From: Spirodela intermedia
Lineage: Eukaryota; Streptophyta; Magnoliopsida; Alismatales; Araceae
Direction of reading: 5' to 3'
DNA length: 64,000 nucleotides
Assembly: GCA_902729315.2 (NCBI GenBank)
Contig: LR746267.1
Span: forward strand, 5,705,386-5,769,385
The translations under genes and the position numbers were made by a program. Within the stretch, counting starts at the first letter, position 1; each line of letters opens with the position of its first letter. Below the pieces are notes generated by a model. The model worked only from the letters and a program-made list of their open reading frames with translations. It did no database searches and was not told where the DNA came from. Positions 37,095 through 48,879 of the stretch are shown here, piece by piece.

Positions 37095-37188
37095 TCTTCA
37101 CTGATATCTGGCCCTAAGCTGCTTTCTGGGCTTTTCTTCAGCTAGCTGGGACCCACTGCCTGCCAAAGCGACGTGTTGTTAAAAGAGT

Positions 37189-37435
37189 GATTAATGTAAA
37201 TAAGTTAAAAAGCAAGGTTTTATTCTCAATGTTAATAAACCAAGGAAGATATTTGTAAACTGCATTTCTGATCGCTGCCAACGTGTCCAGAGCGCGAATG
37301 GGATGTCGCCACGTCAAATATATGATGTAGCGCCACGGCTGACATGTGTGATTCCTGAACCACTCACGTGCAGCCTGCGCCGCGGAACCGTGAAGGGTAA
37401 TTTCGGGAATTTCAGTTAGTCTCCTCTCTCTCCCT
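37189..37435 (+). repeat. promoter duplication copy A
   Basis: Copy A of a duplicated noncoding segment; copy B is 37459-37740. Shared blocks are GGTTTTATTCTCAAT, GCCACGTCAAATATATGATG, ACTCACGTGCAGCCTG and GAAGGGTAATTT. The CACGTG G-box is at 37365-37370. Confidence 0.85.
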
Positions 37436-37458
37436 CACGGGACATGTATTAAAATATG

Positions 37459-37740
37459 GATTAATCTAAATATGTTAAAAATCGAGGTTTTATTCTCAAT
37501 ATTGACAAAAAAGGGCACATATCTGAAAACTGCATTTTTATCGCTGCCACGTCAAAAAAGATCACATATCGGTGTCTTGAGATGGCGAATAAGATGTAGC
37601 CACGTCAAATATATGATGTGGCGCCACCGCCGACTTGTGGCACGTGTGATTCCCGAAACACTCACGTGCAGCCTGTTCGCCGCGGAACGGCGAAGGGTAA
37701 TTTGGGGAATTTAGGTTATTCTCCTCCTTCCCCCTCTCCC
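37459..37740 (+). repeat. promoter duplication copy B
   Basis: Copy B, about 30 bases longer than copy A because of extra sequence after the shared ATCGCTGCC. CACGTG G-boxes are at 37641-37646 and 37663-37668; only the second is shared with copy A. It ends about 230 bases before the AIM24-like start codon, so it probably includes the core promoter or leader. Confidence 0.85.
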
Positions 37741-37841
37741 AAGATCTCACAAGAGCTCCCGGAGAGCAGTACAAGAAATCAACGTTCGGTTTCCTCAAAT
37801 TCGAATTCCTCGGCTCTTCCTCCTCCTGGATCGAGGGGAGA

Positions 37842-37859
37842 ATGCCTGATCCGCTCTGA
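37842..37859 (+). other. possible 5-codon uORF in AIM24-like leader
   Basis: An ATG at 37842 opens a five-residue frame (MPDPL) that stops 115 bases before the main ATG. It would be translated only if the transcript starts upstream of it, which the sequence does not prove. Confidence 0.3.
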
Positions 37860-37973
37860 GATCTCCGCCGTGCTTCTCTGACTACGATCTGATCTCTGGT
37901 GACGCCCCGGAGGCCTGCTGTCGCGCGGTGGTCGGCGAGGGGTGTCACACCTGCCTCTCGGGGGTGGCGTGCG

Positions 37974-40900
37974 ATGGCGGCACCCGTCTTCTCTACACCT
38001 TTCCAGCCCTACGTCTACCAGGTGCCAACCTGAAACTCGCTTCATTAACCCTTTGCGTTTTTTTTTCTTGGCCATTTTCCTATGACTTAGTTCCTATGAT
38101 TTAGTTTCTCATAAGATGACTCCATGTCTTGCTCGTCTGAGCAGTTGATCGACAGACGCGGACTTTTACTATGGGTAAATATGTTTTTTTTATCCTTTCT
38201 CTTTCGTAGATTTTTTGCCGATATATTTAATTAAGAATTACCGTTGGATTTCTCTCAAATTTGGTGTTGATCACAAGTCACACAACATTTGAAGCAATTG
38301 ACTAGAGAAGCCCGAATGGACGGACTAGGCTTTGTATAAAGGGAAAGTCCGAGACTAAGCTGACTTTTATGCTAAGGTTTCAGCTCTTGATAATTTCGGG
38401 TGCGCGAATTTTAGTTAACTTCTCTACCGGAATCCGATGACGTTGTAGTTCGAATATATAGCTTCCTCCTGTGACGTTACATGGTTTTCAATAGTTCGGA
38501 AGGAAAGGTCCTGGAGCAGATTTCTGTTATTTCCTTAAATCTATCTGTACTGTTGACTTAGACGAAATGATCTCACTGATAAATTTTGTGATGCCTTTGA
38601 GGGCTACAAGGGAAAAAGATGAGAATTAGAGAGTGTCCGGGGGCCATACAAGAGGGTAAAATAATGAAATGATTTTTCATGGGCTTCTATCTCCTGTTCT
38701 GGGTCTCTGTACGAAGGGAAACCTGTCTAAGCCAGTTGACCTTTGGGTATGATTTCTTATTTTAGATCAAGTGCATGGACAGTATTACTTTCACATCACA
38801 GGTTATTAAAGGAGAGGAGGTCAAAAGAGTGTGATCAACTCTACGAGTGGTCCAGGTTTTGGAGTTTCCTCGTTCATGGTCCCATCAGATACTTTATGGT
38901 TTTGTCATGGTCTTGTGTTTAGTGAGAATGTTTCTAATGAGTTGATGGCTTAGGTTTCTGTTGTACAATATTTTCCTCTTACCCAACTTTGTGGGTTTAG
39001 TTTAATCCAGATTCTTGTTAATGTGTTGAATTTAAGTATTCCTAGTTAGTGGCTTATTTTTTATGACAGTCTTTATTACATATCTATCTGTAAAAACACA
39101 GGAAATTATCTATTTTTTACCATTTATGGTTTGTATTATCTATTTTTGTCCACATTATACAAAGTTGTTGTGAAAAGAGGATCAGAACATATCTTCTTAA
39201 AGTTTGTTTCTAGTAAACCAGTTAACGGGATACATTTACACATTAAGGCAATACTAAATTAATTTAATTGCTGATAATTTCTTGATTTAGAAACAAGTGA
39301 CATACTACTGTAGGTAAGTTAAGTTATGTATCATAACCTATCGTAATTATCTGAGAATGATAATTTAATTCTAGAACATTCCAAAAAATGAGAAAATAAA
39401 ATTCTATTATTGCTTCACTCACGTGGTTTGTTATTGGGTATTTTTTTGGGAAGTGGTTTCTTATTAGATATGTACCCTTGGCTTCAATTGTTCATAAGGT
39501 CCTCATTAAGCTGCTGCTTTGCACTCAATCACCTTGGTAGATGCGGTGAGGACAGGTGGAGGTCTCTGCTGACATGGAACGATCCTGGGTTGTTAGTTTC
39601 TTTTTCTCATTAATTTTTTCAAGCGTATACATAAGAAATCAAGCGGTGTTACTCAAGGTTCTGGGTCACGTCCGATGTGTATTATGCTTTATACCGTTTT
39701 TGGCAGTACTATGGTAATTCTTTAGGCTGTATTGAATTATATCCTGATGATGTTCTCAGTTGTATTTTTTAAATTCTGTCTGATCACCTGATATATTCTT
39801 ATACTATTTCAAAACATTATTTTTTATCAGAGCCCCCAAGCAGTGGTTACACCTTTCCAGATATTGGGTGGAGAAGCTCAGATAGTTCAGGTCCGGATTT
39901 TTTACGCATTTCTGTTTCAATATCGTTTAATTTCTCTGTTACACTTGTCTAATCTACTTGTCTTTCATTTTTTAACAGATAATGCTGAAGCCACAAGAGA
40001 AGGTCACAGCAAGACCTGGTAATTTTTTTACTTGTTTGAAAACAAAATAGGCTGCTGTTGGTGTGGTTCATTATGTGTTGTGAAACCTCTAACATGCGTA
40101 GATGGGTTTTCATAAAGTATCTATTTTATTGATATTTTAATTCCTTGAATTGGCTACTATATTAGCTGTGGTCATATTTCATAATCCTCTTGGTGCTCCA
40201 TGAGAGTTGAGAGAACATTTAAACGAGATAATCTGGAAGATAACGTGTTGGAAATATTGCCCCCTGAGATATGGTCCATTAGCTTCAACTTATTCTGAAA
40301 TAAATTTAGTTCTTAGAGAACGATGTCTTTCATATTACCTGATGGAACTTATGTCTCTTATGTTATCTCAAGTTGCTTTTAATCTATGAGTGCAATGTTT
40401 TTTAGGTTCCATGTGCTATATGTCTGGCTCCATTAAAATGGATAACGTTTTCCTTCCTGAAAATGATGGCGGCGTATGGCAGTGGCTTTTTGGCAAGAGC
40501 ATGACTAGCATTATTCTTTCTAACGCTGGCCCACATGATGGATTTGTTGGAATTGCAGCACCATCTCCTGCTAGGATATTTCCGGTCAGTACTCAGGCTT
40601 ATGTTTACTTTCGGCCCAGTGGATGTTTTCAGCACGAGGGACATTGAATTTACTGACATTTAACCATAGTTTTTAGGAGGTTGATCCTTCCTTGATATCT
40701 AACCTTTTCTCCTTCATTCTTTTGTAGATTGATCTGGCAAACTTTGGCGGAGAAATTTTATGCCAGGTAGCAGTACATCCTTCATTTCAAGTTTCGAATC
40801 GTTTAAAGTTCCTTCGCTCATTATATTACCAAGTGAAAAACTCCTGTTGTATTCCATGTGCCGATGTTGGTATCTAATTTGATACGTTATTGGAGCTCCA

Positions 40901-43900
40901 TCCTATTGATAAACTGAATTTTAATCTGTTATTTTACTTTTGTTTTAGATTCTTTTTTATAGACGTCATCCCGACTGTATTTTGTTGATGTTGATATTTC
41001 CAGGGAAATCCTATTCAATATTTGTGGGTTTTTTGAATGTGCATCCTCTTAGTGTGTTCCCCCGTTTTACTTCCATTATTCTTACGGCTAGTAGTATTGA
41101 AATCAGAACATTTTTTAAAGCATTCTTATGGCTTCTTTCTTATTCAAACCTGCCTTCTGCTACAAAAAGATGCGTTTCTCACTTTGCCCTAATGCTTGTT
41201 GTAGCCAGACGCATTCCTTTGCTCTCTCAATGAGGTCACGGTTACCAACACATTTGATCAGAGAGCTCGCATTGTTTTGGCTGGTGCAGAGGTGACATAT
41301 TTATCTTTGTTTCCTGTGAAAATATATTATTTCTTCTCTTACCTTTCCACTCAATGATATAAAATTCTCACTTTGACTCATGATTTCTAGGGAATTCTAA
41401 GACAGAAATTAGTTGGTCAAGGCCTTGCATTCTTAACAGCTGGTGGATCTGGTATTCGTCCTTATCTCACCTCTAGGGCTTTTTTTATATTTCATTCAAT
41501 TCTATAGTCTATATAAATTGAGAATGTGAGCTGGATTAAGATGAATGTTAGAATTCAACATTTCTACGAGAATATTGCCAAAATTGATCCTCCAGATTCC
41601 TTACGAACCCAACATGCTCATGCTGATGGGAAATATTTTTTGGTCGGTAAATTGGATTGTGAGTCTTTTAGTAATTTTCTTTTTCTTATTGTTTTCATGT
41701 AGTAATTACCAAAGTCATGATAAATAATTCACTTATTGTACAGGTCTGTTGTTGGGCATCATGCGTTGTTTCTTTAAGATGGTCCACATTTCATGACTAT
41801 ATGATTGTTTTCAGGGTCTGACAAGTGTTGGAGTGCTAGATTTGGCAACACATCTAAAACTCTTAGCAAATTGATTCACTGATGTTTGAAATAAATTCAT
41901 CAGCTGCCACTGCCCGGATTGTACACAAAGTTATTAGGAAGCTATGTACACATCATTCAATATTTTCTTGAAGATCAATATACACAACTGAAATGTGATG
42001 TTCCATTAATGTGAAGATTATTTGCCAGATTTGATTTAGGGCAGAAATTTTTATTTCAAATCTTTCAGGGTTTGGCTTGAAAAAGTATGAAGGTGATCCT
42101 TTCTGTGTTCAAGTTTCCCTTTCCTACTACAATATCATCCTTTGATTATGGGCCAACTTTGTTGCATATGATTGGTCTTACAATGTGAAGAATGAGAGCA
42201 GACGTTAGTGACTATAATCATATAACTTATTTTAGGGCAATGTTTGTTATTTCGAAGTATTCAGTTTATTGCTTGAAATTATGCGAAGCTTTTATTGTAT
42301 TTTAAAGATTCCATTTCAAAAAAAAATTAGAGTGGATAATATCACAAATTCATCTGGAACGAAAACCAGATGAGTCACCATATTACATGGCCCCTTTGAA
42401 ACGTTCAGGGTTTTTCCCAACCTAGGCCAGATTTCCTCCATAATTACTGGAAGCTGCCAACAGCTAAAGACTGCTGCAGTGGGGAGCCTCTGACCTGAGA
42501 AGGAATATCAAAAAATAATTGATGTCTCCTTCTCACAAATATTTCAAGTATTGCCTATGTTTTCCAAATGTCAAGCTAGGCGACCATATGTAGGGAGACA
42601 TCTGCATGAAATTCTCGATATTAAGATCGTCAGTGTTAAAGGGGATAAAACCCGAAATCTGATGTGCCATCTTTTGCCTTTTTCTTCTCTGTTCGATAAT
42701 AAGAAATGTTGATCAAGCAGTAAAGAAGCTTCGTGTCTCCCATTTCTACAAGTACAATCTCAACTTTTTGATCTTATAATCTATAAGATTTCATCTGAGG
42801 CTTAGATACTAGTGTCTACTAACCCCAGAAAGACCAGAAGAGCCTCATCTACTGGAATGCCCAGGTCTACAGTTAACCTGACAAGTGCCTGAAGCTTTTC
42901 ATGAAGAAGAACATGTCCACACCATTGGTCCTCTCAAAATAATACCACTGCTTACTGCATCTGGGTTGATGCAAACCATACAAAGATAAACAGTCAGGAA
43001 AATTCTCTTCTGCTACTCAAATCATAGAACAATTGCTAGTTATATTTAGTTACCCTGGTGACAAAAAAGGAAACTACTTAGGTTAAGGGAACTGACGAAC
43101 GAAAACTGGCAAACCAGGGAACTGAAAAACTAGGAAACTGGCCAACAGAAATTAACTCATAATTACGCATTTTTCCTTCATGGGTCCTCACATTTATGAC
43201 ACAGGGTATCAGAGGCTCCTTGTGTTTTTCCCTTCAGGTGTGCTTTTTGTCAGAGGATTTGAGCGATCTTCAGTTGTAGCTTGAATCTATTTGGGGATTC
43301 CATCTGATCAGATCAATACCGTCAATTCAGGTATCTGGCATGATCTAATTGACCATATACGTTCTAGAGAGCTCCTAAACATTAAACCTAGATCCAAACA
43401 CCAATAAGGGGAACCATTGTCATGGGCGAAGGAACCATTAACTTGATAATACTAGATAGAAAAGGAAACGAACATTTAATTTATACTGGGTTAGCTTGCT
43501 GTTATATATATTACTAGCATTTATAGCCTAGAACATAATTATTTTTTTATTTGCCAGTTTTTCCATTCAAGGACCTTCAAAATTTTCAAGAACTGGTGAC
43601 TTAAACCTTATTGGCTCTGTGAACGTAGAACATGGAATGCGCTTACTTTAATTGGCATCAGATTGAGTTAGCTCCATGGGATGACCTCCTAAAACCTTGC
43701 CTGCAGTTGTTCAGAAGACCCTTGAGGCTGGGGAAGTGCTGGTTGTTGATGCTGCTTCCATAGTTGCCATGACAAGCGCAATTGATTTACAGCTCAAAAA
43801 CACCAACCCCTTGAGGAGAGTCGTCTTTGGGGTCAGTTGAACAATCATCTTCCCGTTTTTAGTCAAAAACGAATAACTGCTGAAATTGTCCTCGTTTAAT

Positions 43901-44298
43901 CTGAAAGGCTACCAGGAATCCTTCAATTGAGTGAATCACGCTCCATGTCCGTCATTTTTTTTCTTTAATTTTATTGCCATGCTTGTTTCAACAGGGTGAT
44001 AACCAGATGGCAGCTACTCTCACTGGACCCGGTATTGTGTTCATCCAGAGCTTACCCTTCTATCGCCTCTCTCAGCGTGTAGCAAGGCAGGTTTCTCTGT
44101 GTCTCGTCCTTAATCTTCTTGCATATATCATCTTTCTGATCATGTTCTCTTTTTTTTTCCCCCTTTTTCTGGCTTCTGATCAGATCGGTGACTTCTCCAA
44201 GCATGAGGGAGAACCCAAAATTCTTAATCCAAGTAGCAATCTTCTTCTTCGTTGCATATGTCATGATCGTCTCATCTTTGATACTGACTGAAGCCTGA
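37974..44298 (+). CDS. AIM24-family (TRAP-like) protein, 10 exons
   Basis: Exons: 37974-38021, 39831-39890, 39979-40018, 40406-40584, 40728-40766, 41205-41291, 41391-41451, 43707-43831, 43995-44086, 44184-44298. They join to 846 bases and 281 residues. The protein carries the AIM24/DUF124 beta-sandwich signatures PGSMCYMSGSIKMDN, IDLANFGGEILCQ, CSLNEVTVTNTFDQ, LVGQGLAFLTAGGS, VVDAASIVAMTSAI and TLTGPGIVFIQSLPF. A hydrophobic segment of about 20 residues near 257-278 could be a C-terminal membrane anchor. Yeast Aim24 is a mitochondrial inner-membrane protein; the plant role is unclear, and I see no strong transit peptide. All introns are GT-AG except the last, where the family C-terminus (VTSPSMRENPKF) is reached in frame only by a GC donor (CAAG|GCAGGT at 44086/44087). 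Intron 7 (41452-43706) is 2.25 kb with no recognised element. Confidence 0.9.
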
Positions 44299-44691
44299 GA
44301 ATCCCCCCCCCCCCCTCTTCTGCTCTCCTTCCTCAATTACACCCACGTCCTGCTGATTCTAGCTTTGTTCCCCCTTTTCATGGCTTCTCGCCTCCATAGA
44401 TTCTTCAACATCTAGGTTAAATCCCCTTTGGGGACCTAAGAACTTGGAAGGAGCCCTCTACCACAGCATAGGAATCCTTGATTGTACGTAATTGCTCTCT
44501 CTCCCTCATTAACTGTTGTGACGATGAAAGGCTTTAATCAGGGCTATGGGGGAGGGGGTTGTTTCCGATTTTATTTTCTTATTTCCTGAATAAAAATGTT
44601 GCTCGTTAACTTGCCTGAATCAATGGTCTCAAGATGCTTAGTTCCTCAAAGGCCATAGATTCTTTATGATTCTCAAATATATGGTATCAAA
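44299..44691 (+). other. 3' UTR of AIM24-like gene and short spacer
   Basis: It contains a C-homopolymer at about 44305-44316, a CT-rich stretch and an AATAAA at 44589-44594 that is a plausible polyadenylation signal. Similarity to transposon sequence starts just after. Confidence 0.5.
44589..44594 (+). terminator. candidate polyadenylation signal AATAAA
   Basis: A canonical hexamer about 290 bases after the stop codon of the AIM24-like gene, followed by a TG-rich stretch. Plant signals are loose, so this is tentative. Confidence 0.4.
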
Positions 44692-44988
44692 TGTTGGAAT
44701 CCCCTCCATCAAAGACATTGTGTAGCATGGGAACAAACCACATTCTGGATAATTGAATTTCAACCAAACTTTAGTTTTTGTAGCAGATTGATCACATGGT
44801 CTTGCAACCATGACCACATGAATCAATAACATTTGAGAGATGTTAATGAGCATTTTTGAGATCTTTTTTGTATCATGCTCCAAGTGCTTGAGGAATTGGT
44901 CACAAGGGACTCATGGTGTTTTAGGGACCATAATTGGAAAATATGAGACTTTTAATCAAAATTTGAACTATTTTTTTGAAGGTTTAAC
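44692..44988 (+). repeat. probable copia 5' LTR
   Basis: The inner end is set by the primer site at 44990. The outer end is the nearest TGTT that gives palindromic TGTT/AACA termini (297 bp). No second copy was found in the window, so the outer border is tentative. Confidence 0.5.
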
Positions 44989-44989
44989 A

Positions 44990-45000
44990 TGGTATCAGAG
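44990..45000 (+). other. copia primer binding site (tRNA-Met)
   Basis: TGGTATCAGAG, complementary to initiator tRNA-Met, lies one base after the proposed LTR end. Confidence 0.8.
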
Positions 45001-45379
45001 TAGGGTAGGTGTGTTAGTTCTAATCTTTATCGACCCTTGGAATGATCTTTTGGGTAAAATATTTTGATCTGTTGATGAATATTTGTTGATGTACCCTAGA
45101 TCGTGGTTTGCTTTGTCAAAGTCTTATTGCTTGTGGGCAATCATCTTCTAATTATGTTTTTTGTTGTCTTGGCTTCTGTAGCCCTATTTACCTCTCCTCT
45201 CATTCTTGGATGGATAGTGCCATTTTGGGTGGAGGTGACTCTTCATTTATTGGACCCTATTAATCCTCTATCAGGCCTCACCATCTATATATAAGACAAG
45301 GGTGCAGCATTTGGTTGTTTGAGAAGAGGGTATTTTTTATGTCAGAAGTGGGTGAAATGCATGGTCCTTATCCTCTTCA

Positions 45380-46060
45380 TCATCATAGCACTCTAAACTA
45401 TACTTAAAATTGTCAAATATTCTAAATGAGTTCAAGTTAGATGGAAGAACTCTACTTCAACTGAAATAATACTATTAGGGAGAGGAAAATTGAGCATTCT
45501 CTTTGAATTAACACTTGAACAAGCATACGCTTGTTTTAGATTTTGGAAGGAGGAAGATGCAATTATAAAAACATGACTTTGGACACAATGACATTTGAGA
45601 TTAATGGAAATTATTTATTCTTACCAATAACTAAGGATATTTGGGAGAAAGCAAGTGATGCTTTCTCAAAGAAACAAGATGAAACTCAAATTTATTGTGT
45701 TATGGCTAAGGTGATGACTTTGACTAAAGCTCAAACAAGAGAATATACAAATGAATTAAAATTATTATGGTAAGAAATTGATAGATAACAGCTGATTATT
45801 GCACATAATCTTGATGATGGAGTATTTTTCAAAAAATATGTTGGGAAGAGCATAATTTACAATTTTGGTTGGTCTAAATATAACATATGACCAAGTTTAA
45901 GCCCAAATTTTAGGACAAAGAGAATACTTGACCTTGAAGAAGTGATAGCAATAATCTAAAATGAGGAGAGCAAGAAAGGTTTAATAATAGAACTACAAAA
46001 TATTGATGATTCAGCATTTGTGGCGAAACATAAAGATAGGATATCACCACCACAAATACA
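45380..46060 (+). pseudogene. copia gag remnant
   Basis: The open frame at 45543-45773 reads DTMTFEINGNYLFLPITKDI, then EKASDAFSKKQDETQIY and TREYTNELKLLW, matching the plant copia gag (UBN2-like) core. Degraded continuations to about 46060 include EVIAIIQNEESKK. Stops on both sides show decay. Confidence 0.75.
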
Positions 46061-46100
46061 ATACTAAGGGGTGAAGAAAAGTAACTACAAGGATAGTTTC

Positions 46101-46424
46101 TGGTTCACGTATTATAAATGGGCCAGATCTGAGTGAATTTGAAGAGAAATAATTGTATTGATTCACAATCAAGACAATGTTGTAGGATAAAATGTCAAGA
46201 TGATAATTTTATCAAGATACAAGAAAAGGAAGAGAGAAAGAAAAGTAAAAGTGGTAGGGAATGATTCAAGAGGATTCCCTTGCCTTTCTTGATTTTGACT
46301 ATTCTCCCTCTTCATATGACCCCTTCCCCCTCCCCCTCCCCCTAGTTGTATTTATAATCCTCAAACATGTTATGCACGTGTCCCCTTCTTAGGCCTTCTA
46401 TATGTTTGTAATGGGGTCCTATCA
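46101..46424 (-). repeat. gypsy 3' LTR
   Basis: On the minus strand this runs from TGATAGGACCCC (46424) towards the left. It aligns with 50557-50869 over its length, for example CAGATCTGAGTGAAT versus CAGATTTGAGTGAAT, and GGAAGAGAGAAAGAA in both. The outer end at 46101 is approximate. Confidence 0.8.
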
Positions 46425-46426
46425 TT

Positions 46427-46438
46427 ACTCCCCCCTCC
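46427..46438 (-). other. gypsy polypurine tract
   Basis: The minus strand shows an uninterrupted purine run (GGAGGGGGGAG) directly upstream of the 3' LTR, where plus-strand DNA synthesis is primed. Confidence 0.7.
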
Positions 46439-46479
46439 AAATACACAGTTCTTCATGTGAAAGTCTAGAAATTGGCAAA

Positions 46480-47420
46480 CAATATTGTGAATGAGCTCCC
46501 ATGAAGCCTCATGATCTGGTAGATTGGCCCATTTCATTAGAACTTCTAGTCCCAGTAGTGTCTTCTACACTCCTTTGATTATTTGAGGTTGGATGTGACA
46601 TTCCATATTTGTGGTGAGCAATGATGGACGTGGTTAAGGTAAACTATTTGGTGATAAGGCCTACCAAAGTTGAGATATATGGAATACTAAATGAATTGAT
46701 GATGAAGATGAAAGATCAAGCTTGTATGTTGTTTTACCCATTCAATAGAGGATACTATATGACCCAAAAATCTTAGAGAAAGCTTCTTGTTCACTTTGCA
46801 TGCTAGAGATCTCATTTTGTAAAGATGAAGTTCTATAGATGTTGTTTCAACAAGCTAAGTATTTGATCACATTCTAGCAACAGTTGGTCCATAATTGAAA
46901 TTCGAGAGGGGAAAGACCCATAATTGATGATGGTAAGTGGATCATGGCCATAAACTACTTTAAATGGGGTTGTCTAGATAGAAGTTGTCCATCAAACTAA
47001 GGGTGATAAGATGAGGACAATTGAAGTTGAGTTCATTGCAACTTTGATACTTCCTATTAGAAAGTACTTGTAAACACTTTGTCATGATCAGAAACAATAG
47101 ATTTAGGCAAGTCATGTAAGTGAACCACTTCTTTTGCAAGAGCTTGCACCACTTGTGGTGCAAAAAATGGGTGTTTAAATAGAATAAAATGATTGTACTT
47201 ACTAAGGCAATCAATAATGACTAGTATAGTATCAAAGCCATTAGATCTTGATAAACCTTATATAAAGTTCATAAAAAGGTCTTCCTATATCTGATGTGGA
47301 ATGAGATGTGGTTGCAAAAGGCATGGGGGAGACAAGGATAAGACCTTGTTCCTATGACAGACTTGATAGTTCTCCACATGCTCTTTGATAGTCCTTTCCA
47401 TGCCTTTCCAAAAAACTTGT
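46480..47420 (-). pseudogene. gypsy integrase remnant (second element)
   Basis: The minus strand at 47390-47000 shows VENYQVCHRNKVLSL-type sequence, then in the core SKYNHFILFKHPF, QALAKEVVHLHDLPKSIVSD and HDKVFTSTF. These match the catalytic core of gypsy integrases, with stops between blocks. Confidence 0.75.
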
Positions 47421-47699
47421 AGTGGTATTAAGGTTGATTTAAATGATAATAGCAATTAATTTTCATATAGTATCCCATGATGCAAGAAGAAATGAGGAGC
47501 TTATGAGACATTGGTCAATATATCTATAACAACTTGTAGTTTAGAATTGTGTGAAACTTCTTATTGAACAATAGCAAGATCCAACAATTGGGGCTAGGAC
47601 ACTTAAGTTTCCCCCAGCTCCCCCATATGTGGTGCCCAAGATAAGGCATCAATAGCAATATTAAGTCGTTTGTTATATTTGATAACAAAGTTGAATCCC

Positions 47700-48700
47700 A
47701 ATAATTTTATGAACCATTTTGTGATATCATAGGTGGACATATCACTGTTTAAGAAAATATTTCAAACTATATTGATCAGTTTGGATGGTGAAGGGCCAAT
47801 GAATTAAGTAGTGCTACCATTTTTGTACTACTTTAACAATAGCAATGGGCTCCCAACTCATAAGCTAACTTGAATTGATGGCTATAGGGAAAGACTTGGT
47901 TATGAAAAGTCATTGGTCTTCTAGATTGCATAAGAACCCCCCCCCCCCCCCTCACTCTCCCCACACTCATAATAAATGATAATGAAAAGTTAGGTAAGCT
48001 TCAAACTAATGTAGTTGTCATTACCTTTTTGAGTTGGAAAAATGCCTCTTGAGAAGCTGGGCTCCAGACAAAAGTTTTTTTCTTGAAGAGACTGGTGAGG
48101 GGCCATACAATAGAAGCATGATTAGCTACAAATTTTATGTCATAACCTTTGCGACCCCAAAAACCCTTTATCTCCTTAACATTATTTGGATGTGGCTAAT
48201 GGAGTATAATTGAAATCTTACCTTTTTTTACAACAATGCTTGCATAGAGGGCTGAGCGTGTTAACACTTTTTAACATTGATATGGAGGTTGTTCATAGAT
48301 AGAATAGTAAAAATCTATGTTAAGCATGCTTCATAATTCTAACTATTACAACTGTAAATTAGGAGATCATAAAAAATATGAATACAAACTATCTAAGAAA
48401 GGGAAAAAACAACTCATTCATAAGCGACTAAAAAGTTGCTAGTACATTTCAAAGTTCGAAGGGCATAATAATAAGTTCATAAAGCCTATTGCAAGTTTTA
48501 AATATTGTCTTTGTAACATCCATGAATTTGATATACCCTAACTTCAATTTGTCAATTAACTCATCTAGAGTTTTTGGAACAACTCATTGTGAGTTGGTAT
48601 GAGAGTTCTTATACTAACTTCTCAATTTCATCTTTCTTGAAATGAGAATAATGATAAGGTCTAAGGTTTACAAGCCTACTCCTTGGAACAACATTAATTG
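47700..48700 (-). pseudogene. gypsy reverse transcriptase / RNase H remnant (second element)
   Basis: Minus-strand pieces include FKKDEIEKLV, ELIIMPFEL, NVLATF, PHPNNVKEIKGFWGRKGY, FVANHASIVWPLTSLFKKK and SQEAFFQLKKVMTT. These fall in the order of a chromovirus RT palm, connection and RNase H. A deletion joins the fingers to the palm, and stops are frequent. Confidence 0.8.
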
Positions 48701-48879
48701 AGGGGTCCACTTCACACTCTAGTGGTAGTCCCATTGTGGGTGAAAAAACAAATGAAAGTAATTGACTGAAATAAGGTTATGTTGGGGAAATAATGGTGGT
48801 ACTTGTTGTTTCCTCTTGCATCTGCATCTTGTGTAACTCAATAAGTGTTGGGGGCTGCTGCTTGATGACTTCTTTCAAT

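Larger units (their letters stand above)
36013..37973. promoter_or_regulatory. divergent intergenic region between EDR1-like and AIM24-like genes
   Basis: About 2 kb separates the two divergent start codons. The left side (to about 36280) is GA/CT- and Pro-codon-rich leader of the kinase gene. The middle is AT-rich with a CT array at 37013-37094. The right side carries a tandemly duplicated segment with G-boxes upstream of the plus-strand gene. No coding gene is visible. Confidence 0.6.
44692..46100 (+). mobile_element. Ty1/copia element, 5' part (plus strand), interrupted by gypsy insertion
   Basis: A probable LTR (44692-44988, TGTTGG...TTAACA) is followed by a tRNA-Met primer site and, from about 45380, by gag with many stops. 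The element is cut at 46101, where a gypsy LTR starts. Copia integrase sequence in the same orientation resumes at 50870. Protease and pre-integrase are missing between the two pieces. Confidence 0.7.

Noticed and set aside
43974-44291. Continuous plus-strand ORF across the last AIM24 intron
   Set aside because: It reads the final exon in the wrong frame; the conserved C-terminus needs splicing from the GC donor.
47935-47955. C homopolymers here and at 44305 as possible regulatory elements
   Set aside because: Simple runs in a dead transposon and in a 3' UTR, with no supporting context.
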